Assembly: GCA_903813345.2 (NCBI GenBank)
Contig: CAIIXF020000131.1
Location: 1-25,183, forward strand
Direction: 5' to 3'
Origin: Owenia fusiformis
Taxonomy: Eukaryota; Annelida; Polychaeta; Sabellida; Oweniidae
Length of the DNA: 25,183 nucleotides
The notes under the pieces are model-generated. The model had not been told where the DNA came from, made no database searches, and worked only from the letters and a program-made list of their open reading frames with translations. The translations under genes and the position numbers were made by a program. Shown here in pieces: positions 1-7,725 of this stretch; positions within the stretch are counted from its first letter, which is position 1, and each line of letters begins with the position of its first letter.

Positions 1-654
1 TTCTTAGTAAATATGGATGAACATACGAATATCGAATGTTGACTAAGTTACTTGTCTTGACCGATATGTCTGTGCATGTTTGAAGACCATACAGTGCATC
101 TCAAAAAACGCAAAAAGCAGAAACATTGTAAAATCACAACAACAATGATGGTTTAATTTCATTTAGTTCACCATTTTCGCGCATGGGTATAAGGGGCATT
201 TGTGTCAAGTTTTGAAATATCCTCAGTCAACTGATCATATTGTGCAATCATTTTATGATAAATCATTATATGTGGGACAGAGTCACATAAAACATAGTAA
301 TCATATGATAATGAGCGCAATGATTTCCCAATAAGCCCCCCCCCCCCTAGTAGCGTATTGTTGCCAATACTATTTGGCGTGTATTCGATACCTTGTGATC
401 ACCATCTATGGTTATTTTATAATTGAATGTATTTCCCCCTAAATAACCTGTATAGCTTAGTTTTAATTTCTATGGTTATATTATAAATTATATGTATACA
501 TGTACACATCATTATTGGTGGATAAGATATACATATTATATAAATTAGCACGGGTGTAACGGATTTGAGTCTTAGGATGTATAATTTCTCAGTTATCTCT
601 GCATTTACATGAAGGCTGAAAGTCTTCATATAATGGTCAAACTTAATTGTCATT
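1..654. other. Non-coding flank, no gene seen
   Basis: AT-rich DNA without a convincing exon or recognisable repeat. The only notable element is a pure run of 12 C at 336-347. A minus-strand frame at 417-653 has no protein-like composition. Confidence 0.6.
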
Positions 655-658
655 TGTC

Positions 659-667
659 AACCAATCA
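659..667 (+). promoter_or_regulatory. CCAAT-type motif in U3, copy 1
   Basis: AACCAATCA is the first of four identical copies; the others are at 2929-2937, 3045-3053 and 3116-3124. After removing the inserted transposon they sit about 91, 116 and 71 bp apart, upstream of the TATA box. CCAAT boxes are common in animal and LTR promoters. Function here is inferred. Confidence 0.4.
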
Positions 668-722
668 TGTATCAGTATCTAGCCTTAGTTCTGGGTTTCA
701 TAGAGGCTGGTGGTCTTTAGAC

Positions 723-727
723 AGTAG
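723..727. repeat. 5-bp target-site duplication, left copy
   Basis: AGTAG directly abuts the left terminal inverted repeat. The same five bases occur at 2902-2906, directly after the right one. Confidence 0.85.
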
Positions 728-790
728 CACGGTCTCCGATACTACCCAACGTAAATCGTTCCGGACTTGTTTTTCATAACCATTTGGACT
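728..790 (+). repeat. Left 63-bp terminal inverted repeat
   Basis: Perfect reverse complement of 2839-2901, starting CACGGTCTCCGATACTACCC. Similarity stops abruptly inside position 790. Confidence 0.92.
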
Positions 791-1368
791 CATTTCGTAG
801 GAAAATGAGATGAGACATTCATCAGAATGGCTCAAAAAGGTAATATAATTCAATCGTTTAGAAAAATACATACACTTACTTCTACATAAAACATTCTTTT
901 TCATACCCACATATCTATTTTGGCGATCGTGCCATCATAGTACATATATATCGGCATTAAATAACAAAAATGCCAGAAATATGCTCTAAATCTGCATTAG
1001 TGTCATTTAACTATGTTTAAACCAAAAAATCATTTTATAACGTGGAACGATATTCACTGCATTAAAGATCGTGTTAATATTTTAACTAACTGTACCTTCA
1101 AATTTCCAAAAATGACCATAATGTTAAAAGTGGAGTTAACGACGGCGAATGGTCCTTATTCTGACACGGACTTGTCTTATAATCACTAGGTGAACGACTG
1201 CGAATTGTACACAACGTGATAAAAATAACGATTGGAAATTGTCTTGTAATGGTAATTACACGTTCCGTTGCTTGATGAATTGTCTATGCTATTGGAAAAA
1301 TTGCACTTGGTATGATTATGTTTTAGAGGAGTTTTTGTACTAAATATTCACACATTTTATAATTTCAG

Positions 1369-1505
1369 TTCCCAGAAACAAGTGCCACGAATGCACTTTT
1401 AAAAGTGCAGATAAAAATTTATTCTTTGAACACTTCAAGAGAGACCATCCCTCCGATTTATTCAGGCTTGACGTCCCTACTCGTGATAAAGGCATATGGC
1501 GTTAA
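1369..1505 (+). CDS. C2H2 zinc-finger terminal exon (partial gene)
   Basis: A splice acceptor (pyrimidine-rich stretch ending TTTCAG at 1363-1368) opens a frame that enters with two bases of a split codon and runs to TAA at 1503-1505. It encodes a classical finger with Cys at codons 1383-1385 and 1392-1394, twelve intervening residues, His at 1431-1433, then four residues and His at 1446-1448. That is C-x2-C-x12-H-x4-H, with aromatic and Leu residues at the usual core positions (CTFKS and NLFFEHF). About 18 residues follow the last His. A single finger could bind DNA or mediate protein contacts. An AATAAA lies 100 bp downstream. No upstream coding exon could be assigned. Because it lies inside a TIR transposon, it may be a captured host exon or part of the element's own protein. 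No orthologue recognised. Confidence 0.55.
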
Positions 1506-1605
1506 AAAACACAGGATTATGGATTCCGGATGTGTGATAAATTAGGCTCAAAGCTGTGTCGACCAGGGCTCACACACCACTATTTTAACGTAATTCAAAG
1601 GTCTA

Positions 1606-1611
1606 AATAAA
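1606..1611 (+). promoter_or_regulatory. Candidate polyadenylation signal
   Basis: Canonical AATAAA 100 bp after the stop codon of the zinc-finger exon, a plausible distance for a short 3' UTR. AATAAA is frequent by chance in DNA this AT-rich. Confidence 0.35.
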
Positions 1612-1680
1612 TTGAAAAGACTGAATTTGTACTGCCGAGCAATGCCGGGGACCAATGCTAACAGATGAGCGATTAAGTAA

Positions 1681-1887
1681 AGAACATCCGATGATGTAAT
1701 TAAACTCGCTATAGCTAATAACGTTAGTACCGTTCAAGGCCATGTGTCAAATAAAAAAGATGATGGAATCCATGTATTAGCGGGCATAGATCGTATTTCG
1801 GCGATCGATGATGTTTCTGCATATTCTTTTCAAAATACATTTGGGACTAAAATTATTATTGTAAGTTTACAGCAAATCCTGTCCTAG
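1681..1887 (+). other. Possible degenerate exon inside the transposon
   Basis: A 68-codon open stretch without ATG, bounded by stops. Its translation has a balanced, protein-like composition (for example DDVIKLAIANNVSTVQG and DRISAIDDVSAYSFQNTFG), and a perfect donor consensus GTAAGT begins at 1861. It could be an exon ending at 1860. It lies downstream of the zinc-finger stop and polyA signal, so it would belong to another transcript or to transposase remains. No family recognised. Confidence 0.2.
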
Positions 1888-2399
1888 GCGATACCTCTCT
1901 CGTATTTAAAAGAGTCAAAACACGAGAACCCGAGTCAAAACCTCTATAGTTTAGGCCATTTAAAACAGGTGACGCTGAGCTTTTTGTACGTATTTAGTGC
2001 ATTGGAAGTTAAGGGGAAAGTCTAAAGAAGAATCCGAGGCAAAAACTTGCAATCAAGGCAAATAATTATGAATCAAATTATTTTCAGAGGCAAATTAAAA
2101 ATAGCGACGAGTGAAATCTTTAAAAAGCGAAGAGGCAAACACAAGAAAAAGTAAAATATCAACTTTTCTCTCTACATGAATTCTTGCCCATTGAAAGTAT
2201 CAAGTAAAGAACATGTATCTGTAATGATTCCATAATTCAACCTTGACAAGTATCTCTTAATACGTTTAATTAATGATGATCATTTGGATAGCATCACTCA
2301 GACAACTTCTTCCACTGTCCTCGTCCAATCTGATGATTTGTTGGAAATCAATTAAGTTTATGGAGCTGTTCCACACTTAAAAATGGTTAATTGTGTTCT

Positions 2400-2447
2400 A
2401 CAAGTCAGAAACGTTCCAATAACACAAGTCAGAAACGTTCCAATAAC
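2400..2447 (+). repeat. 24-bp tandem duplication
   Basis: Two adjacent identical 24-bp units beginning ACAAGTCAGAAACG (2400-2423 and 2424-2447). Probably a local slippage event inside the transposon. Confidence 0.9.
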
Positions 2448-2838
2448 AAGTCAACATCATTAACTGGAATATTTAGGTCATGTCCAAATGGTTAAATCTA
2501 AAAAATATTCTTTCGACAATTGCTACTCATTTAAACCATTTTAAATCATGATTTTCGTTCACAATGTGGCTACTTTCATTATGAATCGGTGTATTCATTG
2601 GATACAAGGCAGGCTGGTTATTATAAGGCAAAATAGGTAAAAACACTGGCAGAATCGCTCGCATCCCGAAATAACAAGACTATAGCAAACGGTTCGTACA
2701 AAAAAGGCGTTTGCGGATGCCTGAAGATAGAGTATATAGTATGGTAGGTTATCTAGTATTATATTTACATAAAGTCAAGTGAAAGCAATTTCATAACCAA
2801 ATTTACAAACCTACCTCTACTTTTTTTTCCATAAATCA

Positions 2839-2901
2839 AGTCCAAATGGTTATGAAAAACAAGTCCGGAACGATTTACGTTGGGTAGTATCGGAGACCGT
2901 G
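2839..2901 (-). repeat. Right 63-bp terminal inverted repeat
   Basis: Perfect reverse complement of 728-790, ending GGAGACCGTG and followed directly by AGTAG. Confidence 0.92.
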
Positions 2902-2906
2902 AGTAG
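2902..2906. repeat. 5-bp target-site duplication, right copy
   Basis: AGTAG directly after the right TIR, identical to 723-727. Confidence 0.85.
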
Positions 2907-3177
2907 GCACACTTCCATTGTATCTTTCAACCAATCACTTTACAGTCTGGTCATCTTCAGTCCACTTGAGTTTTGGTGCAAGCAGTCTTTTACTATGGAA
3001 TATTCTCAGTACCAACTGCATTCTAACATTTGCTTCAGTCACTTAACCAATCATTGGTCCATAATTTGTCATGGTCAGTTTTAGGGATGTCCTTTAGTCT
3101 TTTAGTACTCAAGTTAACCAATCAATGGCTTCAGTGTCTTGGTCCCTCTGTACAAGCTGCACTTGGGGTCTCAGGGG

Positions 3178-3185
3178 TATATAAG
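3178..3185 (+). promoter_or_regulatory. LTR TATA box
   Basis: TATATAAG lies downstream of the CCAAT-type motifs and about 105 bp upstream of AATAAA. This fits the U3/R boundary of an LTR, with transcription expected to start near 3208-3215. Confidence 0.55.
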
Positions 3186-3283
3186 TAAATGTTCACCATC
3201 AGGACCTCAGGCTCGCTCCTGGCTCGCTTGGGTAAAGGTCTTCAGCTCCTATACAGTCTTTGTGGATATTTGGACTAGGAATC

Positions 3284-3289
3284 AATAAA
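3284..3289 (+). promoter_or_regulatory. LTR polyadenylation signal
   Basis: AATAAA between the TATA box and the U5-like segment, the normal place for the R-region polyA signal of a retrotransposon LTR. Confidence 0.5.
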
Positions 3290-3690
3290 GGAGTTCAGTT
3301 TATCAATTAGTCGGATATATATTTGTCACCATCTTGGATATTTTCTTCAGTCGCAGGCACTTGGTTGTTTTGGGTGAGTTATCAATGCATTATATACAGG
3401 CAATTTGAACACATCATTTCTTTGACATTATTGTGTGAGATAATTGCAAGCTATCAGTCCAGGTATAGTACTTAGATTTAATTAGTATTGAGGTTACAGG
3501 AGTTGTACTTGTATGCATTTCTTATTGTTATGTAAGATGTTCATGTACCTTTTGACTTATAATTAAACAATATAGTAATGTTGATTATTGCTGACCTCGA
3601 ACCTAAATGTTTTGTTTAATCTTTATTATCAAATCAACCCCCACGAAACTGCACAACCCCCAACACAACACCTTGGGTCGTTACATAATT

Positions 3691-3709
3691 TGGCGCAGTC
3701 GGCAGGATT
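3691..3709 (+). promoter_or_regulatory. Primer-binding site for tRNA-Ser
   Basis: TGGCGCAGTCGGCAGGATT is complementary to a tRNA 3' end reading AATCCTGCCGACTGCGCCA: CCA, discriminator G, acceptor strand CGACTGC and the start of the T arm. This is the form of eukaryotic tRNA-Ser. tRNA-Ser-type sites of nearly this sequence are known from Ty3/gypsy elements of the Drosophila 17.6/297 group. It begins five bases after the LTR end at 3685. Confidence 0.85.
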
Positions 3710-4300
3710 TAGATGTAATTTATTGCATTTATTGGTTACTTCCATGTAACTACGTACTTGGGCATTCCATTTTCATTAATTTGCTTGATCGCTGAAACAC
3801 AGGTTATTACTTTCATTGTCATCACGGCTCTAATTTTTTTGTTAGGTGTGCTATTTTAAGTGTACAATAATCACATTACCAACTTTGAGCGTGGTCTCTC
3901 TTAGGTATATTTTTTAGCGTATTGGTTATTTTTTGGTGTATACTTATTCCTTTTACGGAATTTTGGTTTGGACAGAAACAGCAATATATCTAGTTAGATA
4001 AAAGAGTGTACTATTTTCCCGATCTGCGGGAGTCCAAACAGAAGTGTCTGTCCAATGCACAGCAAGGGTATATATTTTTTATTTTTCAAGTGTCCTTCAT
4101 AGGAACATTGGTTATTTTTTTGGTGTATACTTATTCCGTTTACGGAATTTCGGTTTGGACAGAAACAGCAATATATCTAGTTAGATAATAGGGTGTACTA
4201 TTTTCCCGACCTGCGGGAGTCCAAACAGAAGTGTCTGTCCAATGCACAGCACGGGTATATATTTTTTATTTTTCAAGTGTCCTTCATAGGAACGCTGAAC
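3710..4300 (+). mobile_element. Leader / internal remnant of the LTR retrotransposon, non-coding
   Basis: Sequence after the primer-binding site where gag should begin. No gag, protease, reverse transcriptase or integrase frame is visible; the open stretches reach only 60-75 codons and do not look conserved. Much of it is a two-copy tandem duplication (3921-4293). The element is either non-autonomous or truncated by the repeats that begin near 4300. Confidence 0.45.
3921..4293 (+). repeat. Tandem duplication, unit about 186 bp
   Basis: Unit 1 (3921-4106) and unit 2 (4107-4293) both start ATTGGTTATTTTTT and end TGTCCTTCATAGGAAC, with only scattered substitutions and a 1-bp length difference. 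Both carry TTTACGGAATTT, CTGTCCAATGCACAGCA and GGGTATATA. Confidence 0.9.
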
Positions 4301-4856
4301 AGGATCTTAAGAGATTCTGGACAAATCATTTGATTCTGGACTTGACATATTTTTTTCAGCGAAATCACATCCAAGGGTTGAATTTTTATAAGCTACGTGT
4401 ATTCAGAGAGCGAGTCCTGAGAAGTATTAATTTAAAAAAACTTAAAATAGAACCCTAATTGAGAGTTAATCTAAAACTTACATTACATTGATAAAGTAGG
4501 GCAAATCCTGTAAATCCAATCCAATATTTTTTATGTGCATTTTCAATGAAAAATTGTCCAAGTATTTAGATGAAACGGTCTTATTCAAATACAAATCATA
4601 ACATGATGATATTTTTTCATAAAATATTTTTTCCATGAAATTCAATTGAAGGGTCAAGATCAACGAGCTAATTTAGGTGAAAACCCTTACATGATGATGT
4701 GTTTTCATGACTTCTTTTATAAAATATCATCAAGGGGTGAAGATAAATGATCAAATTTAAGTGATTTAAGGATCACGAGGATATGTTTTCTGGGATATTT
4801 TTCATGAAATCCCATCCAATGGTCAAGGTAAAATTTTGATTTTGATTTGGTATTTT
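4301..4856 (+). repeat. Degenerate repeat region
   Basis: Related phrases recur around 4355, 4627, 4710 and 4797. Each is a T-rich stretch, then (C)ATGAAATC-like sequence, then CATCCAAGGG/GGGTCAAG-like sequence. The last three are 85-90 bp apart. Poorly conserved; no coding content. Confidence 0.35.
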
Positions 4857-4905
4857 TGGTCACGTGTTCGAAAGATCTATATAAGGCCCATAGAACCATA
4901 TCATA
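4857..4905 (+). promoter_or_regulatory. Promoter-like direct repeat, left copy
   Basis: CACGTG (4861-4866) is followed by TATATAAG (4878-4885) and TAGAACCATATC. The same order recurs in the same orientation at 24607-24646, just outside the other inverted arm. It resembles an E-box plus TATA core promoter pointing into the 53-bp satellite. Promoter function is inferred; the repetition is seen. Confidence 0.4.
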
Positions 4906-4929
4906 GCAAAAAAAGTGAATCAAATTCCC

Positions 4930-5875
4930 GAATCCTGAAGGCAGGATTCAAGCAGGATTCATATGCACATATGAATCCTGTATGAATCCTGCCTCCAGGA
5001 TTCGTACAGGATTCGCTGTTTAAGTAGTTTACAAATGAATCCAACCTTCAGGATTCGTGCAGGATTCATATGGAAGGTAGTTTACAAATGAATCCAACCT
5101 TCAGGATTCGTGCAGGATTCATATGGAAGGTAGTTTACAAATGAATCCAACCTTCAGGATTCGTGCAGGATTCATATGGAAGGTAGTTTAAAATGAATCC
5201 AACCTTCAGGATTCGTGCAGGATTCATATGGAAGGTAGTTTACAAATGAATCCAACCTTCAGGATTCGTGCAGGATTCATATGGAAGGTAGTTTACAAAT
5301 GAATCCAACCTTCAGGATTCGTGCAGGATTCATATGGAAGGTAGTTTACAAATGAATCCAACCTTCAGGATTCGTGCAGGATTCATATGGAAGGTAGTTT
5401 ACAAATGAATCCAACCTTCAGGATTCGTTCAGGATTCATATGGAAGGTAGTTTACAAATGAATCCAACCTTCAGGATTCGTGCAGGATTCATATGGAAGG
5501 TAGTTTACAAATGAATCCAATCTTCGGGATTCGTGCAGGATTCATATGGTAGGTAGTTTACAAATGAATCCAACCTTCAGGTTTCGTGCAGGATTCATAT
5601 GGAAGGTAGTTTATAAATGAATCCAATCTTCAGGATTCGTGCAGGATTCATATGGAAGGTAGTTTACAAATGAATCCAACCTTCAGGATTCGTGCAGGAT
5701 TCATATGGAAGGTAGTTTACAAATGAATCCAACTTTCAGGATTCGTGCAGGATTCATATGGAAGGTAACTTACAAATGAATCCTGTAGCCAGGATTCAAG
5801 CAGGATTCATATGCAAGGTAGTTTACAAATGAATCCAGCATTCAGGATTCGTGCAGGATTCGTATGAAAAATGAA
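4930..5875 (+). repeat. 53-bp satellite array, left
   Basis: About 16 regular units of 53 bp from 5034 onward, plus variant units at both edges. The core is GAATCC, eight bases, GGATTC, GTGCA, GGATTC, then CATATGGAAGGTAGTTTAC-like sequence. GAATCC is the reverse complement of GGATTC, so each unit can fold. Central units are nearly identical and edge units more diverged, as usual for homogenised satellites. One unit is 52 bp (near 5190). Confidence 0.95.
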
Positions 5876-5880
5876 TCATG

Positions 5881-6735
5881 TAATCACGGAAATTTTTGAA
5901 AAGTGCCCCCCCCCCCCTTGGGAAAATACTTGCTGTATGTTTCTTTAGCGAACCTTCCTCCAGGCTACGGGCTTGAAGCACAATTTATTCCAGCGTTACT
6001 TAATATAATTATTAATCAAACTCTCCCCAATGGTGATAGTGACCCGTATCATGTCCGATTATACCATTCATTTTTAATGTAACATAAATCAAACTAGAAT
6101 ATAAATGAGAATATACCCATGCGAAACATAGTAGTGTATTATACGGTTTGGAAATTTCAAAAGACTATGGGTCTTAAAGATATATTTGATCAAGCCAATA
6201 TTAAGATTAATTTATTGTGAGCATTTTTGTAATTTTCGAAAAATTGTATGTCCACATAATTAAAGTGGTTAATTCGAAGTAACAAGAAAAGGAAGTCAAG
6301 AAATTATTTCTCAATACGTTTATTTCATTGATCTGTTTTGACGACCACGGATCACCATGATTACAGTTAATGTTTAGAAATTGTTTTATGAAATACAGCC
6401 TTTGCTTCTGCATAGCCACATTTAGGCCTTATTAGTTTAAGCAACCTTATTTTCAGACAAATGGGTCTTATATTGCCGAAGAGATCTGTGAAGAAGTGTC
6501 TCAAGAGCCAAAAAGAAGACAGTTTTCACCAGAGTATGTCCTACCCCCTTGCCAATGCCTAAGTTCGCCCCGTGAACCACCTTGATAATGTCCCCTCCCG
6601 GGTCCCCTTGTCACCCCCCCAAATCCACCAATTGTTTTAAACCATGCTGAATATTTACATTACCATATAATCAAAACTGGCATCCGTTTGAGCTTCTAAC
6701 ACTGGTATGAAGGATGTAACAAATATACAATGTAT
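5881..6735 (+). other. Unique segment of the left inverted arm
   Basis: No gene seen. Contains a 12-C run at 5906-5917 where the partner arm has only about six G. Most of it pairs with 22900-23470. The stretch near 6440-6640 has no counterpart in the other arm. Confidence 0.6.
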
Positions 6736-7391
6736 CTAGAATGGTATATTGAACTTTTGTCTAATGTTGATGTCCAAAAAAACATTTTGTTTTTGTTTAT
6801 CAAAACATTCCGGTGACACAATAACGAATATACACATTGTAACATAGATAAGAGAAACGGGGAAAATTATAATCCCTTTGATCAAATTTTAAGATTTAAT
6901 CTCCAACTGAGGGGCAATCAAAGAGTTGATACACATAATTAGCAATCAGAAAGTTAATTACCACTGTAGTTTAGATTCCCAGGTTCAAAGATTAAAGTTT
7001 TCAATTGCCTTTGTTGTAACATCTTATTTCAAAAGAATGGATTTTGAGAATATGGTTGTATGGATGTATTCATATTCATATCAAACATTATAGTTTACAG
7101 TGTATTATAATTCCTTCAATAAATGCAACATATTTACCTGATTTTAGATTTCATATTGGACTTTCTGCATAATGATAAAACGTTGATGATATAGTTTTCA
7201 ATAGAACCCCGGGCCGGAGCCAAATGACTTTTAGTCGGGGGGGGGGGGAGGGGGTGTAATCATGACAAGTGAGGCAAAAAGATTTGTTGTGAATTTTTAC
7301 AAAAATTATGCAATTAAAATTCCCAAGACTTTATTAATTATTATATGTGCATATGTGAAAATGAGCTTGCATGTAGAAATTGCATTGTATG
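6735..7391 (-). repeat. Host repeat, copy A (truncated)
   Basis: Reverse complement of the repeat seen at 12943-13738 (B) and 21512-22285 (C). Shared anchors are CTACATGCAAGCTCATTTT, CATTTTATCATTATGC and GATAAACCAAA. Compared with C it lacks a segment of the embedded MITE. Similarity ends at CATAC (7387-7391 on the plus strand), within two bases of the site where copy B is interrupted by another element. Confidence 0.8.
7206..7310 (-). mobile_element. hAT-like MITE fragment
   Basis: One end of the same short element found at 13024-13290 and 21603-21837, here internally deleted. It keeps the GGGCCGGAGCCAAATG end, a run of 12 G (7237-7248), and the GAGGCAAAAAGATTTGTTGT segment. Confidence 0.55.
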
Positions 7392-7560
7392 TTTCGAACT
7401 CATGGGGGTATCCCATGATTGTTCTTCCTCAGCGGCCGAAAGAGTGTTCTATGTGATTGGGTTGTGAATGAAAATGCTGTTTTCTTTTCTTTCATTCAAT
7501 TGTATTTTAACAGGTTTCCCGTATTCATTTTTGGAGTGAGGGGGGTGGTTGTTTATGCGT
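7392..7560 (+). repeat. Possible fragment of the 411-bp G/T-rich satellite
   Basis: G/T-rich. The phrase CCCGTATT...GGGGGTGG...TATGCGTATTGGTT (about 7518-7568) resembles the monomer segment near 17510-17570. It abuts the CACTGCG junction that also borders the full array at 16345. Confidence 0.35.
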
Positions 7561-7725
7561 ATTGGTTTCACTGCGTCAAATGTGAAATTCCAAGCAATTT
7601 CTAGACGTGCAAAGATAGTCTAGGAACTCCGCGTATCTAGAGATTCCAAGACGTGTCAAGAGGTGCAAAGACCTCGCGTGTAAAGAGCGTGTCAAGAGTT
7701 TTGATATCTCTTTGCACAGCCTTAT
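7561..7725 (-). repeat. R1 repeat with GTGTNAAGAG motifs, left copy
   Basis: Partly the reverse complement of 16200-16345: CACTGCG, GAAATTCCAA and TTCTAGACGTG against CGCAGTG, TTGGAATCCC and CACGTCTAGAA. Contains repeated 10-base words GTGTCAAGAG, GTGCAAAGAC, GTGTAAAGAG and GTGTCAAGAG. Another fragment is at 9275-9338. Confidence 0.65.

Larger units (their letters stand above)
728..2901. mobile_element. DNA transposon with perfect 63-bp TIRs and AGTAG target duplication
   Basis: The 63 bases at 728-790 are the exact reverse complement of 2839-2901. The match ends exactly where the AGTAG duplications begin (723-727 and 2902-2906). These are the two hallmarks of cut-and-paste insertion. The ends read CACGGTCTCC...GGAGACCGTG. 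CAC termini with a 5-bp duplication are known for the Transib/ProtoRAG group, but the first seven bases agree with CACAGTG at only five positions, so the family is left open. The 2.0-kb interior has no intact transposase frame. It contains a C2H2 zinc-finger terminal exon (1369-1505) and one other short open stretch (1681-1887). Identical arms suggest recent insertion of a non-autonomous copy into an existing LTR. Confidence 0.87.
655..3685 (+). mobile_element. LTR of a Ty3/gypsy-like retrotransposon, interrupted by a DNA transposon
   Basis: The 3' boundary is well supported. GTTACA ends at 3685 and is followed five bases later by a tRNA-Ser primer-binding site. Before it lie a TATA box (3178-3185) and an AATAAA signal (3284-3289), the expected U3-R-U5 order. 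The 5' boundary is inferred. TGTCAA at 655-660 is roughly complementary to the terminal GTTACA, as expected for TG...CA ends. The AACCAATCA motif at 659, 2929, 3045 and 3116 links sequence on both sides of the transposon at 728-2901 into one U3. Without that insertion and one target copy the LTR would be about 850 bp. No second LTR is visible, so this is a solo or truncated copy, or the 3' LTR lies outside the window. Confidence 0.6.
4907..7391 (+). repeat. Left arm of a large inverted duplication
   Basis: Matches 21511-24590 as reverse complement in the same order: terminal AGCAAAAAAAGTGAATCAAA, 53-bp satellite, C tract, the GGCTACGGGCTTGAAGCA segment, further unique blocks, then host repeat A. 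Clear anchors pair 5905-5990 with 23330-23420, 6035-6115 with 23210-23290, 6200-6280 with 23025-23100, and 6340-6400 with 22920-22985. Differences include a left-only block near 6440-6640, a right-only block near 22380-22900, and about 65 extra bases on the right near 23430-23495. Confidence 0.85.

Noticed and set aside
2068-2154. Short Lys/Arg-rich frame (28 codons) after an acceptor-like TTTTCAG
   Set aside because: A-rich DNA easily yields Lys codons. The ATG lies upstream of the apparent acceptor and no homologue is recognised.
2330-2355. Hammerhead ribozyme hint (CTGATGA ... GAAA)
   Set aside because: No stem II between the two core motifs and no matching third helix.
3688-3709. tRNA gene or tRNA-derived SINE, from A-box-like GGCGCAGTCGG
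   Set aside because: No B box or cloverleaf follows. The position after an LTR-like end and the fit to a tRNA 3' end make it a primer-binding site.
4930-5875. CRISPR-like array
   Set aside because: Units are contiguous 53-bp satellite repeats without variable spacers, in animal-type DNA.
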